Assembly: GCA_008690995.1 (NCBI GenBank)
Contig: VRMN01000006.1
Span: 134,501-198,500 of the forward strand
Source of the DNA: Porphyridium purpureum
Taxonomy: Eukaryota > Rhodophyta > Bangiophyceae > Porphyridiales > Porphyridiaceae
Direction of reading: 5' to 3'
Length of the DNA stretch: 64,000 bases
Part shown: positions 28,482 through 37,597 of the stretch, one piece after another
How positions within the stretch are numbered: the stretch's first letter is position 1
How the letters are laid out: each line of letters begins with the position of its first letter
The notes under the pieces: model-generated
Told to the model about the DNA's origin: nothing
The model's database searches: none
Seen by the model: only the letters and a program-made list of their open reading frames with translations
Translations under genes and position numbers: made by a program

Positions 28482-29750
28482 TTAAAGCCATATTGGCGAG
28501 GTCAGAATCCACAGACACAGAGTCAGATTGAGGAAGAACAGCAGAAAGGTGAAGCTTGCGCGCAGGGCGAATTGGAACCTCGCGTTCCTTGCTTCTGCCT
28601 GTACGTACGCCGCGCGGGGTCGCGTTTTTTCAAACGCGCAGCATCGCAAGACGCCATCAGCCTGCACCACGCGCGGCTTGTAGCCAAACACGACCGCGCG
28701 CTTAGAGCTGAAGGTATGCTCGATTCGCAGCTTGGCCACTTCCATCCGCGAAAGAATCGGGTAGGTCCCGGTGAGGCGTGCGTAGAATTCGGCTCCGAGC
28801 GCGAGCGCGTGCGCGAATGGCCACGGAATTGCGAGCAGGACGCGTCCAATCCGGATCCCACCTGCGAAAAACATGGGATGGAAGAAGGTCTGCAGGCACG
28901 GCGCTGGATTGTTTTCCGAAATGAAGAAGGCACGTCCAGCCGTATAGTTCTTTCGGCTTTTCGGGTCGGTCTTGTGCAAAACCTGCGCCGCCAGAATGTG
29001 TGCGTCCACGACGTTAGACACATACACCCAATCCATACTCTTCTGCAGAATGGGGAGGATACGAGTACTGTGCAATCCAACAAGCGCAAGTGCACGTTGC
29101 CGTTCAAAGTGAAAGTTCTCGCCAGGCCCGTAGATTCCACACGGCCGTAGCGCACACGTCCTCATGTCCAGAATACCATCTGCACCCAGCACACGTCTTT
29201 CTCCTTCGGCCTTGGTCGCGGAGTAGGCGTCCATGTGCCGTTTGGGAATTGGCGCCGTCATCTCGTCCGCCATGCGAAAGCTGCGCTTGCCGTCAAACAC
29301 AACGTTGTGGGTCGATGTATAGATGAAGCTGCGTACTCCACACATGCGTGCGAGTTGGAGCGCTTCCTCAACACCCAGAACGTTAACAGCGTACGCCGTG
29401 TTGCCGTTGAGATCGCGCGGACTACTCGACGCGACGTAAAACACCGAACCTCCGTTCGCGCGCTCAAAAATTTCCCTGCTGCTCTGCTCAAGAACGCCAG
29501 CGCCCAGCACCGCTTCGCAGTAGCTCACCTGCTTGAGCCGCAGCAGTGGGGCAGGAGGCGGCTTAACATCCATCACAATGACCTCATTTACCAACCCGGG
29601 TGCGACCATCTGCGCCAAAGTCCATGCCAGGCACGAGCCGACATAGCCGCTCCCGCCCAACACCACACACGTACCCAGAGCGGTGCCGTGGAAGAACTGC
29701 GAGTCAAACGGCTCCAGCATCCCAGCCGTGTCGAACACGCTCTTATCCAT
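28482..29750 (-). CDS. 3-beta-HSD-type NAD(P) sterol dehydrogenase/decarboxylase
   Basis: 422 residues from ATG 29750. An extended short-chain dehydrogenase: Rossmann motif GGSGYVG (32-38), catalytic Ser in FIYTSTHNVVFDG (about 146), and catalytic YSATK (Tyr176, Lys180). ALRPCGIYGPGE is the family's substrate-side motif. The C-terminus has a hydrophobic span (FTFLLFFLNLTLCLWIL) that would anchor it in the ER membrane. The closest known role is sterol-4-alpha-carboxylate 3-dehydrogenase (ERG26/NSDHL) in C4-demethylation of sterols, but other membrane 3-beta-HSD-like enzymes share these motifs. It is divergent from the lipase-like gene, with 130 bases between starts. Confidence 0.82.
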   Translation of the reverse strand: MDKSVFDTAGMLEPFDSQFFHGTALGTCVVLGGSGYVGSCLAWTLAQMVAPGLVNEVIVMDVKPPPAPLLRLKQVSYCEAVLGAGVLEQSSREIFERANGGSVFYVASSSPRDLNGNTAYAVNVLGVEEALQLARMCGVRSFIYTSTHNVVFDGKRSFRMADEMTAPIPKRHMDAYSATKAEGERRVLGADGILDMRTCALRPCGIYGPGENFHFERQRALALVGLHSTRILPILQKSMDWVYVSNVVDAHILAAQVLHKTDPKSRKNYTAGRAFFISENNPAPCLQTFFHPMFFAGGIRIGRVLLAIPWPFAHALALGAEFYARLTGTYPILSRMEVAKLRIEHTFSSKRAVVFGYKPRVVQADGVLRCCAFEKTRPRAAYVQAEARNARFQFALRASFTFLLFFLNLTLCLWILTSPIWL

Positions 29751-29880
29751 CTTGCCCAATCATCCCCATAAACACAAACCCCAAGCTCGCAGCGCCCTCC
29801 GCTGACGTACGCAACAACACGTCCAACTTGCTTCCGAGGTCGCCCATCTCTCGAACTTGACGACTTGTGGTTGAGGGGCG

Positions 29881-30903
29881 ATGCTTGCGTACGTACCGAT
29901 CGGAGGGCTGAGGCCGCGTCGCTCGGCACGCGACGCGGCTCGTGTTACTGCGCGACGTGAAGGGCGACAGTGCGGCTTTTGTGAGCGTGCGAGAGTGAGC
30001 TGGGTCCGTCCAGTTCGTGCGGCCAACGAGTCGACTCGAACGCAAGATGCGGCAAGAAGCAAACTCGGACCATGTGTGATTGTGCCCGGTCTTGGAAATT
30101 GTACAGCAGATTACGTTGCCCTGAAGCAGATATTGGAAGATCAGTACAGCATTCCGACCGAGGTCGTGCGCGTGTCGCGACTCGATTGGGTGAGAAACGC
30201 AAAAGGCTTCCTGTTGCCTTCGTACTGGAAGGGCGAGCTCGAGCCTGCTGAGGTGCTCGGCTGGTTCTTCGAGAGGCTGGACGCGCAAGTGCTTGCGCTG
30301 GAAGCACAGCACGGACCGGATGTCAAGCTGACGCTGATCGGGCATTCTGCGGGCGGGTGGCTGAGCCGTGTGTATTTGGGCGAAGTCTACGCAAGGCCGT
30401 CGGATCTGAGAGTACATGACAGATTTCAAGGACTTGTCACGCTCGGTACGCCGCATCTCCCGCCTCCTAGTGGCTTTTTGGATCAAACGCGAGGTCTGCT
30501 TTCGTATGCAACGCTCAAATTCCCTGGCGCACACCACCAGACGGACGGGATCAAATACCTGTGCGTGGGCTCAAGTGCAGTTCAGGGTGACACCAGTTTC
30601 AAATGGGACCTGTCTGCATTTATCGAGACGTTCATCGCCTACTGGTCCTATCTCCCGCTTTGTGGGAATGGTGCCGCCAGTGGCGACGGCATCGTGCCAG
30701 TGGATATTTCGTTTCTGGACGGCGCTAAGAATATCGACTTGGAAAGTGTCCGCCATAGTCCATTGACTGATAAGTCCAATTGGTATGGGACTCAGCAAGC
30801 TGTTGAGTACTGGATGAAGGAATTCATGGCGCTTCTTCAGAGCGAAGATCTGGTTGAAACCCCTCCTGTCCTAAGCCGGGCAGACGAGCAATCTCTGCTT
30901 TGA
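29881..30903 (+). CDS. Alpha/beta-hydrolase, lipase-like, probably plastid
   Basis: 340 residues. The N-terminal 60 residues are Arg/Ser/Ala-rich and transit-peptide-like. The hydrolase fold starts at CVIVPGLGNCTADYVALKQI. The nucleophile elbow is GHSAGG. Catalytic Asp is likely in ASGDGIVPVD and His in SVRHSPLTD, giving a complete triad. Similar proteins occur in plants and cyanobacteria as uncharacterised PGAP1/lipase-like hydrolases; the substrate is unknown. It is convergent with CYP38, 84 bases apart. Confidence 0.82.
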   Translation: MLAYVPIGGLRPRRSARDAARVTARREGRQCGFCERARVSWVRPVRAANESTRTQDAARSKLGPCVIVPGLGNCTADYVALKQILEDQYSIPTEVVRVSRLDWVRNAKGFLLPSYWKGELEPAEVLGWFFERLDAQVLALEAQHGPDVKLTLIGHSAGGWLSRVYLGEVYARPSDLRVHDRFQGLVTLGTPHLPPPSGFLDQTRGLLSYATLKFPGAHHQTDGIKYLCVGSSAVQGDTSFKWDLSAFIETFIAYWSYLPLCGNGAASGDGIVPVDISFLDGAKNIDLESVRHSPLTDKSNWYGTQQAVEYWMKEFMALLQSEDLVETPPVLSRADEQSLL

Positions 30904-30987
30904 CTGGATAAAGAAACAGTTTGTTGTTTATGCTACGATCAATGGAAATCATCTACTTTGAAATTCTGTGCGCGCCTATCCTTTGCA

Positions 30988-32331
30988 TCACGCTTTCGGA
31001 GCCTGCAAGTTCTCCAAACCGTCCACTACTTTGGCGCTCTCAATGTAGTCGCCCTCCTTCAGATCTCGCAGGAAGTCATTGCCCTCCACCGTGTAGCCAA
31101 AAACAGCGTACGTCCCGTCCAGCAGGTTGCGCCCCGCGGGAGTCAGATCGGGCTCAAAGAGGAACCAAAAGAACTGACTGCTCCCGCTGTCATTGCTGAA
31201 CTCCTCGCGTGCCTGTGCAAGAGTGCCGTAGCTCGTAAAAGGCAGCACGGTGGCCTGTGCGCCACGCCCAAGCTCCTCCAACGTGTCGCCATAAATCGGC
31301 ATTCTTTCCTTCTTCGGAAAGATTTCGAGTGGAATGGTGCGGAGTTCCTTGGTGGCTGGGTCGACAAATCCTTCGTCGCTCCCCTCTGGTTTCCCAGTCT
31401 GAATCACGAACCCGTCGGATCGGATGATTTTCTTGCCATTGTAGAATCCTCGCTGCACAAGGTCCACAAAGTTCCCGCCCGTGATTGGCGCCGAGAAGCC
31501 ATCAATGACCATGGTCATTTTGCCTTCGTCAAACAATTCACCCCCAATATCGAACTGCCTCTTCTCGGGCCTCCTCACCGTCACCTCGACAGTTGCACGG
31601 CCCTTCAGCACAGGCAAGTTCTTGTACTCGCTGGGAATCTCGTACGGAAACTTGTCGACGAGCATGAGCTCCAGATCGCCGATCTTGCGCAGCAAAGAAC
31701 GCTGAATCGTCACAACGGCGTCTGTGTTCTTCTGGGCAAGCGGCTCACGCACACTGGGGAGCGTGCTTAGGATATCCTTGATAATTGCTGCCGCTTGGGC
31801 CTGCTTTGCTTCACTGCTGTACTTCGCCACGATTTCCTTCTGCTTGCGCTCCAAAATGCCCTCGAACTTGCGGAGACTATCATCGGCCTTGCCAAACTGC
31901 AACCGCCGCATCTCGTACGCCACCTCCTCCAGCGCCTTCTGAGCCTCCCGTAGCGGCTTGTTCTCAATCGGCAGCGCCCATCGCAACAACGATTCGGCAT
32001 CCTTGTTCACAAACGAGCTCGCATTTGCAAACGTGGCGCCACCACCAGCGCCGCTGCCTCCCGCCGCGTGCGCGGGCAGCACCGGGGCGCCCAAAGTCAC
32101 ATCCTCCCCGGGCTGACAAATCAGCGCTCCCGCCAACAGTGCACCTGCCAACTGTGCCATCAACTTGGCTGATCGAGACTGGGAGCCTGGTCGCACAGTC
32201 TCCCGCTCTGACGTTTCCGCGCCCATCCGCACCATGGCGAACACGCACGATGTCCGGTTGCAAACCACCTGCCGATCGCGCGTGCGCAGCCGCCGCGCAC
32301 TGGGTGGTGCGGGCACGTATAAAAGCGTCAT
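30988..32331 (-). CDS. CYP38: Thylakoid-lumen cyclophilin CYP38/TLP40
   Basis: 447 residues. A bipartite targeting sequence is visible: a basic Ser/Arg-rich first part, then a hydrophobic lumen signal (LMAQLAGALLAGALIC) and an AHA-A cleavage site. The mature protein starts with a helical bundle (LLRWALPIENKPLREAQKAL), typical of CYP38, which can inhibit the C-terminal PPIase-like domain. That domain contains MVIDGFSAPITGGNFVDLV, RGFYNGKKIIRSDGFVIQTG, SSQFFWFL and LLDGTYAVFGYT. The plant protein is needed for assembly and repair of photosystem II. The catalytic Arg of active cyclophilins is not obvious, as in other CYP38 proteins. Confidence 0.95.
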   Translation of the reverse strand: MTLLYVPAPPSARRLRTRDRQVVCNRTSCVFAMVRMGAETSERETVRPGSQSRSAKLMAQLAGALLAGALICQPGEDVTLGAPVLPAHAAGGSGAGGGATFANASSFVNKDAESLLRWALPIENKPLREAQKALEEVAYEMRRLQFGKADDSLRKFEGILERKQKEIVAKYSSEAKQAQAAAIIKDILSTLPSVREPLAQKNTDAVVTIQRSLLRKIGDLELMLVDKFPYEIPSEYKNLPVLKGRATVEVTVRRPEKRQFDIGGELFDEGKMTMVIDGFSAPITGGNFVDLVQRGFYNGKKIIRSDGFVIQTGKPEGSDEGFVDPATKELRTIPLEIFPKKERMPIYGDTLEELGRGAQATVLPFTSYGTLAQAREEFSNDSGSSQFFWFLFEPDLTPAGRNLLDGTYAVFGYTVEGNDFLRDLKEGDYIESAKVVDGLENLQAPKA

Positions 32332-32545
32332 TGCGTCCCGTCAACGTCTCTCCGACTCTGCTTCTCGCGGCAGCCTTGTCGTTGCTGCCTCCAGCGCTGT
32401 GCGATGCGTATCGCACGCACTTCTTATTCAAACATGTCAATTTAGTAGTGTGGTTCAAATCTCCGCGCGAGATTTTGGGAATCGGCTTGCATGAGACACA
32501 ACTCGGGCTGGCCATGTGGTTGCCGGTTCTGAGAGAGTGGTAGCT

Positions 32546-33865
32546 TCACGTCTTCTTGAGGTCGATCATGACTTGAGTGACGCCATGTTTCTCCTCAGAG
32601 CAGCTTGCGGTCACGCTTAGATCGAGCTCTGACCCTTTCGAGTCTGGAGCAGGGTACCACATAAGCCTAAACTCGTCCAACCGCTTTTGTAGAATATCAA
32701 ACAAGCTGAACTGCGCGTATCCTACCGTGCTGCACGTTTGGCTCACAAAGCTGTCACGCCGCGAGATCTCGATGCGTAAGTTGGTGCGCAGGCTGCCAAG
32801 CGTCAGCTCGGCTTTGCTTATTGATGATGAGATCGCCGCACCACCGTCTTTCGGGAAGTACGCCGAGCGATACACCGGAATGTACGCCTCACGCGCCTCG
32901 CGAGTTATGGTGTAGAACATCCACGTAGTCCAAGATATGTCCTTCGGAGGACGTACGCTAAACACCAGGTGTCCGGGCCAGTCGCTCTCACGAGGGATCC
33001 CAGTCGCATGTACGATCACTTGTCCCCTCTTGGTCCCAAGCCGTTTCTGCTTGAAGCTGTCTTCAGCAGCAGAGCCGATGAGCTGCATTTTCTGGATATG
33101 TCCGGACGATAACAAAAGAGAGCACAAGGAGAATTGCGCCGTCCCGATGAAATCATGCTGGTCGAGATCCTCGGACTTGGAATCGCGGTCATAAACTTCA
33201 AGTAAGTAATCTGTCTCCTTGATTGTGGTTCGGTTCACGTTCCGAAGTAGCAGTTTGGATACAAATCTCGCATGTACTTGCTCATCGTACACTGTTTCTG
33301 TTCGGAATACTTCTTCCCACGCGGATTCACCTTTCGACGCCGTGCCGACTTTCACCACAATGAAGGGATCAGATTTGCTGACCAGATCCATTTTGGGCAG
33401 GTTTGCAGTCTCGAATGCGAGCTCAAGCGTCCATCGGAGCCGATCGATACGATCAAGGAGCAAGTTTCCGTCGCGAAACGTTGGAGCCTGCAGGAACTTC
33501 TGCCGCTGACCGTCTTGCGCCTTTGAATCCGCCGCGGTCGGCGACGATCGCGAGGACGTTGTGGAAGCTTCACGACTGTGCTGCGACGGTGAGTGTGTTG
33601 ACTCTGGTAGCGCGACACCCAATTGCGGGTCTGACACGGTGCGTAGCTCACTTGAAATCTCATTCAACAAAGACTCCACTCTCAACCTGCCTGATGCCTC
33701 GCCGATGTGCGAGCTTGAATTCCGCAGCGAGCCAAGCTTGGGAGCCGAAGCACCAGTTTGCGACTTGGGCGACGCGAGCGTCTGCGGCAGACTTCCGGAG
33801 AACGAGCTTCGGTGCCATTCGGGCTCCGCCGGTTCCCCCGGCTTTGGAACCTTGGAGCGCCGCAT
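32546..33865 (-). CDS. Copine-like tandem C2-domain protein without vWA domain
   Basis: 439 residues. About 130 N-terminal residues are Ser/Pro-rich and probably disordered. A first C2 domain starts at LRWTLELAFETANLPKMDLV and has the calcium-loop pattern VSKSDPFIVV, followed by VYDRDSKSEDLDQHDFIGTA; the Asp residues needed for calcium are present. A second, diverged C2-like region follows (LTLGSLRTNLRIEISRRDSF to FSLFDILQKRL). C2-C2 order and motifs resemble copines, but the copine von Willebrand A domain is absent and the protein simply ends. Expected role: calcium-dependent phospholipid binding. Next gene downstream on the same strand is CYP38, 214 bases away, with no functional link evident. 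Confidence 0.75.
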   Translation of the reverse strand: MRRSKVPKPGEPAEPEWHRSSFSGSLPQTLASPKSQTGASAPKLGSLRNSSSHIGEASGRLRVESLLNEISSELRTVSDPQLGVALPESTHSPSQHSREASTTSSRSSPTAADSKAQDGQRQKFLQAPTFRDGNLLLDRIDRLRWTLELAFETANLPKMDLVSKSDPFIVVKVGTASKGESAWEEVFRTETVYDEQVHARFVSKLLLRNVNRTTIKETDYLLEVYDRDSKSEDLDQHDFIGTAQFSLCSLLLSSGHIQKMQLIGSAAEDSFKQKRLGTKRGQVIVHATGIPRESDWPGHLVFSVRPPKDISWTTWMFYTITREAREAYIPVYRSAYFPKDGGAAISSSISKAELTLGSLRTNLRIEISRRDSFVSQTCSTVGYAQFSLFDILQKRLDEFRLMWYPAPDSKGSELDLSVTASCSEEKHGVTQVMIDLKKT

Positions 33866-34001
33866 GCCGCACTCGCCACGCGTTGCCCACTTACGTTGTC
33901 ACACTTTAAGTTGAACCCAAGCTCGCTTCGAAACTCTAACGGAATGCGGAGCCGATAAACCGTTTCGAATTTATTGGAGTCGTTCCACGGAGCAGTTTCC
34001 A

Positions 34002-35441
34002 TCAAATGTCATTGCTCTCGAGCCTCTCGTCGATCCACTCTGCAATAATGCGCACCGTTTCCTCGACCTCGCTGAGCACGCACTGCCGTGCAGGCTCGCG
34101 CACACCCAAGAGCGCCTCGGGAAGTGCGTTCTCCAGGAATGGAATTCGATTTTTCAGGAATGGGTCTTGCAAAGCCGGCGACGCGTGTCCACCCTTCAGC
34201 ACCCGCAAGAGCACTTGGCGCGTGCTTCCAGTTATGGATGAAGCAGCCGAGTCTGTAGGGTCACTGAGAAACGAAACGAGCTTGTCTGTGGCGTCAATTG
34301 GGTCGGACCCGTATTTCACGGCGAGGACGTGCTCTGCGCTGAAGCGTGCGCGAATCGCGAGCTCAACGTCAGACGGCGAGGGATAAAAGTCTTGATTGCC
34401 ACCCGCTAGATCATCAAAAATCGGCTCGATCTGCTCGAAAATCCGCCGGGCGTCGCGCAGCGTCGGTAAGAACTGAGATTTGAAGAAAGTCGGCAAAACA
34501 TCCGACTCGACGACACGCTGTGCGAACTGCTCTGCCTGTGCAGGTACGCGCAAAAGGCTCTGTATTGACTGTCGTAGCTGTGGGATCGCATCTTGCGATG
34601 CGTAAGCCTGACTTATCAACGGACCAAGCGCCTCTTTGAACAAGGGGATCGCGTCCGACAATTGGTTATTGTTGAAAGAAATGAGCACGACTGCTGAACG
34701 CTGACACGAAGGGAAAAGCGACAGTCCGAGCGCGTGGAAAAGTGCCCCCGCGCTATGGCCAACACTAACCACAGGCAGCGCACCATAATCAAGCGCGAGG
34801 CCCGTCGCCACGGCATCGAATTTCGTCAGAATATCATCAGTGATCAGCATGTGATTCAAGCCGATATCGTACGCGGTCGCGACAATCAGAAATCCCTCTG
34901 CTGCGAGTGATTCGAGAAAGTACTGGTACGTAAGATGCGGAATACGCCCGACAAACGCACCACCTACGAAATGAATCACGGCTTTCGGGCGCGTGCCGCT
35001 TGGCGGAAGCAGGATGTAATTCCCACTGTCAAAAACCCAGTTTCCGCGCAAGTTGATCGAGTCGATTGCATCAAAAATCTCACGCACGGTCGCATTCAGT
35101 CTTCTGGAAGCATCTCCCTGCTCCGTCTGCTCGCTAGAGGCCTGTGCTTGAGTACCAGCGGCAGAATCAGATGGATCTGCCTCCGAAGCCGCGGTCGTAG
35201 TCATGCGCATAAATCTAGAACTCAAACTTTGACGCCGCGGCACGATCGAAGTGTGCACGCCACCGGTTCCCGGGACACACGCCAGCACTTGCTGCTTCCA
35301 CCATTCACAGCGCCATTGCGCCACACCTTGTCGCGAATCATTGTGCCGAAATCGCCTTGCGTGCACGCCAGAACCCCAGGTGCTTTGACGAACTCCACAC
35401 GGCGCGCAAGATACGTACGCCATTCGCATGGTTCCCTTCAT
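34002..35441 (-). CDS. DUF1350 alpha/beta-hydrolase-like plastid protein
   Basis: 479 residues from ATG 35441. About 130 N-terminal residues are a transit peptide plus linker. The DUF1350 domain has PKAVIHFVGGAFVGRIPHLT, YFLESLAAEGFLIVATAYD and the nucleophile-elbow-like SVGHSAGALFHAL. The family is confined to cyanobacteria and plastid-bearing eukaryotes and has no settled function, although it has the hydrolase fold. A region near the C-terminus, VLLRVLKGGHASPAL, contains the expected histidine. It is divergent from the sugar transporter. Confidence 0.85.
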   Translation of the reverse strand: MKGTMRMAYVSCAPCGVRQSTWGSGVHARRFRHNDSRQGVAQWRCEWWKQQVLACVPGTGGVHTSIVPRRQSLSSRFMRMTTTAASEADPSDSAAGTQAQASSEQTEQGDASRRLNATVREIFDAIDSINLRGNWVFDSGNYILLPPSGTRPKAVIHFVGGAFVGRIPHLTYQYFLESLAAEGFLIVATAYDIGLNHMLITDDILTKFDAVATGLALDYGALPVVSVGHSAGALFHALGLSLFPSCQRSAVVLISFNNNQLSDAIPLFKEALGPLISQAYASQDAIPQLRQSIQSLLRVPAQAEQFAQRVVESDVLPTFFKSQFLPTLRDARRIFEQIEPIFDDLAGGNQDFYPSPSDVELAIRARFSAEHVLAVKYGSDPIDATDKLVSFLSDPTDSAASSITGSTRQVLLRVLKGGHASPALQDPFLKNRIPFLENALPEALLGVREPARQCVLSEVEETVRIIAEWIDERLESNDI

Positions 35442-35781
35442 CGGCGGCAACAGTTTGTGGCGGCCACTTCAAGTGCAGCTCCTCAATGTGCACGCCAACT
35501 CGCGTGCGACACGAACGAAACAAACTTGGCGCTCTGCCTGAGCGGCGTAGACCAGCAGCGCTCAACGATCGCGCTGTGCAGAGACTACACGAATTCGGAT
35601 GTCTACGATGAATGCAATGAATGCGATGCAGGCGATGGATGCCGCCTGTGCCTTCCCCTTCCTATGTCCTGCTTTGTTGGTCGCACAAGCTCAACCTTGT
35701 CGCTGGAACGACGAGCTGTACCTTTGAGAAATGGGTGTACACTGTTTTCCACGCCAATAAATTTAGTAGGGTACAGCTGGC
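35442..35781. promoter_or_regulatory. Divergent promoter region, DUF1350 / sugar-nucleotide transporter
   Basis: 340 bases with TGTAC-type elements at 35716 and 35735 and a GGTACAGC at 35769. An exact GTACAGT at 35806 falls just inside the transporter's longest frame. If these are promoter elements, the transporter may begin at a later ATG (for example 35896 or 36007). Confidence 0.45.
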
Positions 35782-37332
35782 ATGACGGTTCAAGTTGTGG
35801 GTAGTGTACAGTGGACTGGACTTTGGGGGGGTGAAGGGGCGACTGAGCATTGGAGAAAGCGGGACACGGGCACGAGGGGAAAGAGAAACGAGCGGATGAG
35901 CGAGTCAAGGTGTTTGGGTGGATTGGACGGGTGTCGGCGTGTGATGGAATCGAAGGGCGTGGGCGATGGCGCGGCTTCACGGAGAGGGAACGAGGTGCGG
36001 ATCGACATGTCGCCTTCGGTCACGCAGCGGCGGCCGAATACCGGCGGTCCGGGCGGCGCGATCGAGACCACGTCGCTGGACTCGCTGTCGCTCGCGCCGT
36101 CCTTGAGCAAGAAGGCGGAGATGCCGGCTGATGTTGAGCTTGGGGAGAAGCAGCAAGCGCCGAAGAATCTGTCGCACACGCAGCAGCAACAACAACAACA
36201 GCAGCAGCAGCAGCAGCAACAACAGCAAATACAACAACAGTCGCAGAAAGAAGGCACAAAGAGTTTGGGCGACGCGCAGCTCCCGCAGGCACCGAGCGCA
36301 AAGAAAATGACGATTGCCATGGTGATTCTCTTCTTCTCCTTCAGCTCGCTGTTCAGCATTTTTGTGAACAAGGCTGTGCTGACTGCGTTCAATTTCGGCT
36401 ATCCGAGCAGCGTCATGTTTATTCAAATGCTCGTCGCCAACTTGTTCCTTGAAATTTTGAAGCGCACGCGCAGATTAAGCGTGCCCAAGCTGGAACGAAA
36501 GCATTATGTGAACGTCGCTGCGGCATCGTGCTTTTGGATCTCAAACGTCGTAGTGGGGCTTTACGCGCTCAAGCTGGTCAACATCCCCATGTTCTCGACG
36601 CTGCGCCGGCTGTCGGTTCTCTTTGTGATGGGTGTCGAAATGTACGGCGGCAAACGCTACTCGTCGCGCATTGTTCTCTCAGTGTTTGTCACGGTGATAG
36701 GCTCCGTCCTGTCGGCTGCTTCCGATTTAACTTTCGATCCGCTGGGATATGTGCTGGTGTTTGTCAACAATGCAATCACGGCCTTTTACTTTGATTCGCT
36801 CAAGGTCACCATCGGCTCTCTGCAGCTCAACTCCCTGCAGCTTTACTATTACATGTCGCTGGTCGGCCTGCCAATCATGTTCGTCATTGCGTCGGTCTCC
36901 GACATGGCCCCGGCGATCGCGGCAGTCACGTCCAGACCCGACCTTCAAACGCCAGCATTTCTCTTTGCGCTCTCACTCTCTGCGGTGGCAAGCTTCTTGG
37001 TGAACTACAGCACAAACCTCAACGTCGAATACACGAGCCCGCTCAGTACGGCCGTGTCGAGCGTGCTTAAGAACAGCTTACAGACCGTAATCGGTATGTT
37101 TAGCTGGGGGTACGTCATCAACGCGAAGAATGTTGCCGGCCTCGTTGTTGCCCTCTTTGGATCTTCCTTGTTCACCTACTTCAAAACGCGGGAAAAGATG
37201 GAGCAGTCCTCGTCTTCCAGTGTTGCGCCACCGCGAGCCGCGGCGAGCAGTGTTCCGGGCGCGAAGTCCAGCACAGGATCCGAAAAAGATAAGGCAACGA
37301 CCGAGGACATGAACGAAGACCACACACAATAA
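35782..37332 (+). CDS. Nucleotide-sugar transporter of the TPT/SLC35 family (drug/metabolite superfamily)
   Basis: 516 residues from the first ATG. About 170 residues of Ser/Gly- and Gln-rich cytosolic tail include a poly-Gln tract. Then come about ten membrane segments, starting TIAMVILFFSFSSLFSIFVN with the family NKAVLTAFNFGYPS motif. Later features are FSTLRRLSVLFVMGVEMY, VFVNNAITAFYFDSLKV and TSPLSTAVSSVLKNSLQTVI. This resembles SLC35D-type and plant Golgi UDP-sugar/GDP-sugar exchangers rather than plastid phosphate translocators. There is no transit peptide and the Lys/Arg substrate pair typical of triose-phosphate carriers is not seen. It likely feeds Golgi polysaccharide synthesis; the exact sugar is unknown. 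Confidence 0.82.
   Translation: MTVQVVGSVQWTGLWGGEGATEHWRKRDTGTRGKRNERMSESRCLGGLDGCRRVMESKGVGDGAASRRGNEVRIDMSPSVTQRRPNTGGPGGAIETTSLDSLSLAPSLSKKAEMPADVELGEKQQAPKNLSHTQQQQQQQQQQQQQQQQIQQQSQKEGTKSLGDAQLPQAPSAKKMTIAMVILFFSFSSLFSIFVNKAVLTAFNFGYPSSVMFIQMLVANLFLEILKRTRRLSVPKLERKHYVNVAAASCFWISNVVVGLYALKLVNIPMFSTLRRLSVLFVMGVEMYGGKRYSSRIVLSVFVTVIGSVLSAASDLTFDPLGYVLVFVNNAITAFYFDSLKVTIGSLQLNSLQLYYYMSLVGLPIMFVIASVSDMAPAIAAVTSRPDLQTPAFLFALSLSAVASFLVNYSTNLNVEYTSPLSTAVSSVLKNSLQTVIGMFSWGYVINAKNVAGLVVALFGSSLFTYFKTREKMEQSSSSSVAPPRAAASSVPGAKSSTGSEKDKATTEDMNEDHTQ
36180..36243 (+). repeat. CAG/CAA poly-glutamine tract
   Basis: Mixed CAG and CAA codons encode about 18 consecutive Gln residues, then IQQQSQ, in the N-terminal tail of the transporter. 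The interrupted codon pattern suggests selection for the Gln run rather than simple slippage. Confidence 0.9.
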
Positions 37333-37597
37333 GATATCGCGTCTGTGCAGGCACCTACGCACGCGCTCATGCGCGATCATTGTACAGGCCACGTTCGACT
37401 CTTTTGCCATACAACTAACTGATTTGCACTAAATAGGATCTCCCAGCAGCGCGACGACCATTGAAATGGCGACGGGCATGACGAAAGACCCATTCCATGA
37501 AAGCAAAAGCAGGTCCAAACCCCCAAAAGCTCTTTATGGTGACAGACGACGATCCTCTTTTTTCCCTCCATCAGCTTACTCCGACAAATCCGGAAGA

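Noticed and set aside
28209-29150. 313-codon plus-strand frame opposite the sterol dehydrogenase
   Set aside because: Antisense shadow; the minus-strand frame carries the complete short-chain dehydrogenase motif set.
32440-32480. tRNA-like T-loop GGTTCAAATC
   Set aside because: The flanking bases do not form a 5-bp T-stem and no D- or anticodon arm is found 5' of it.
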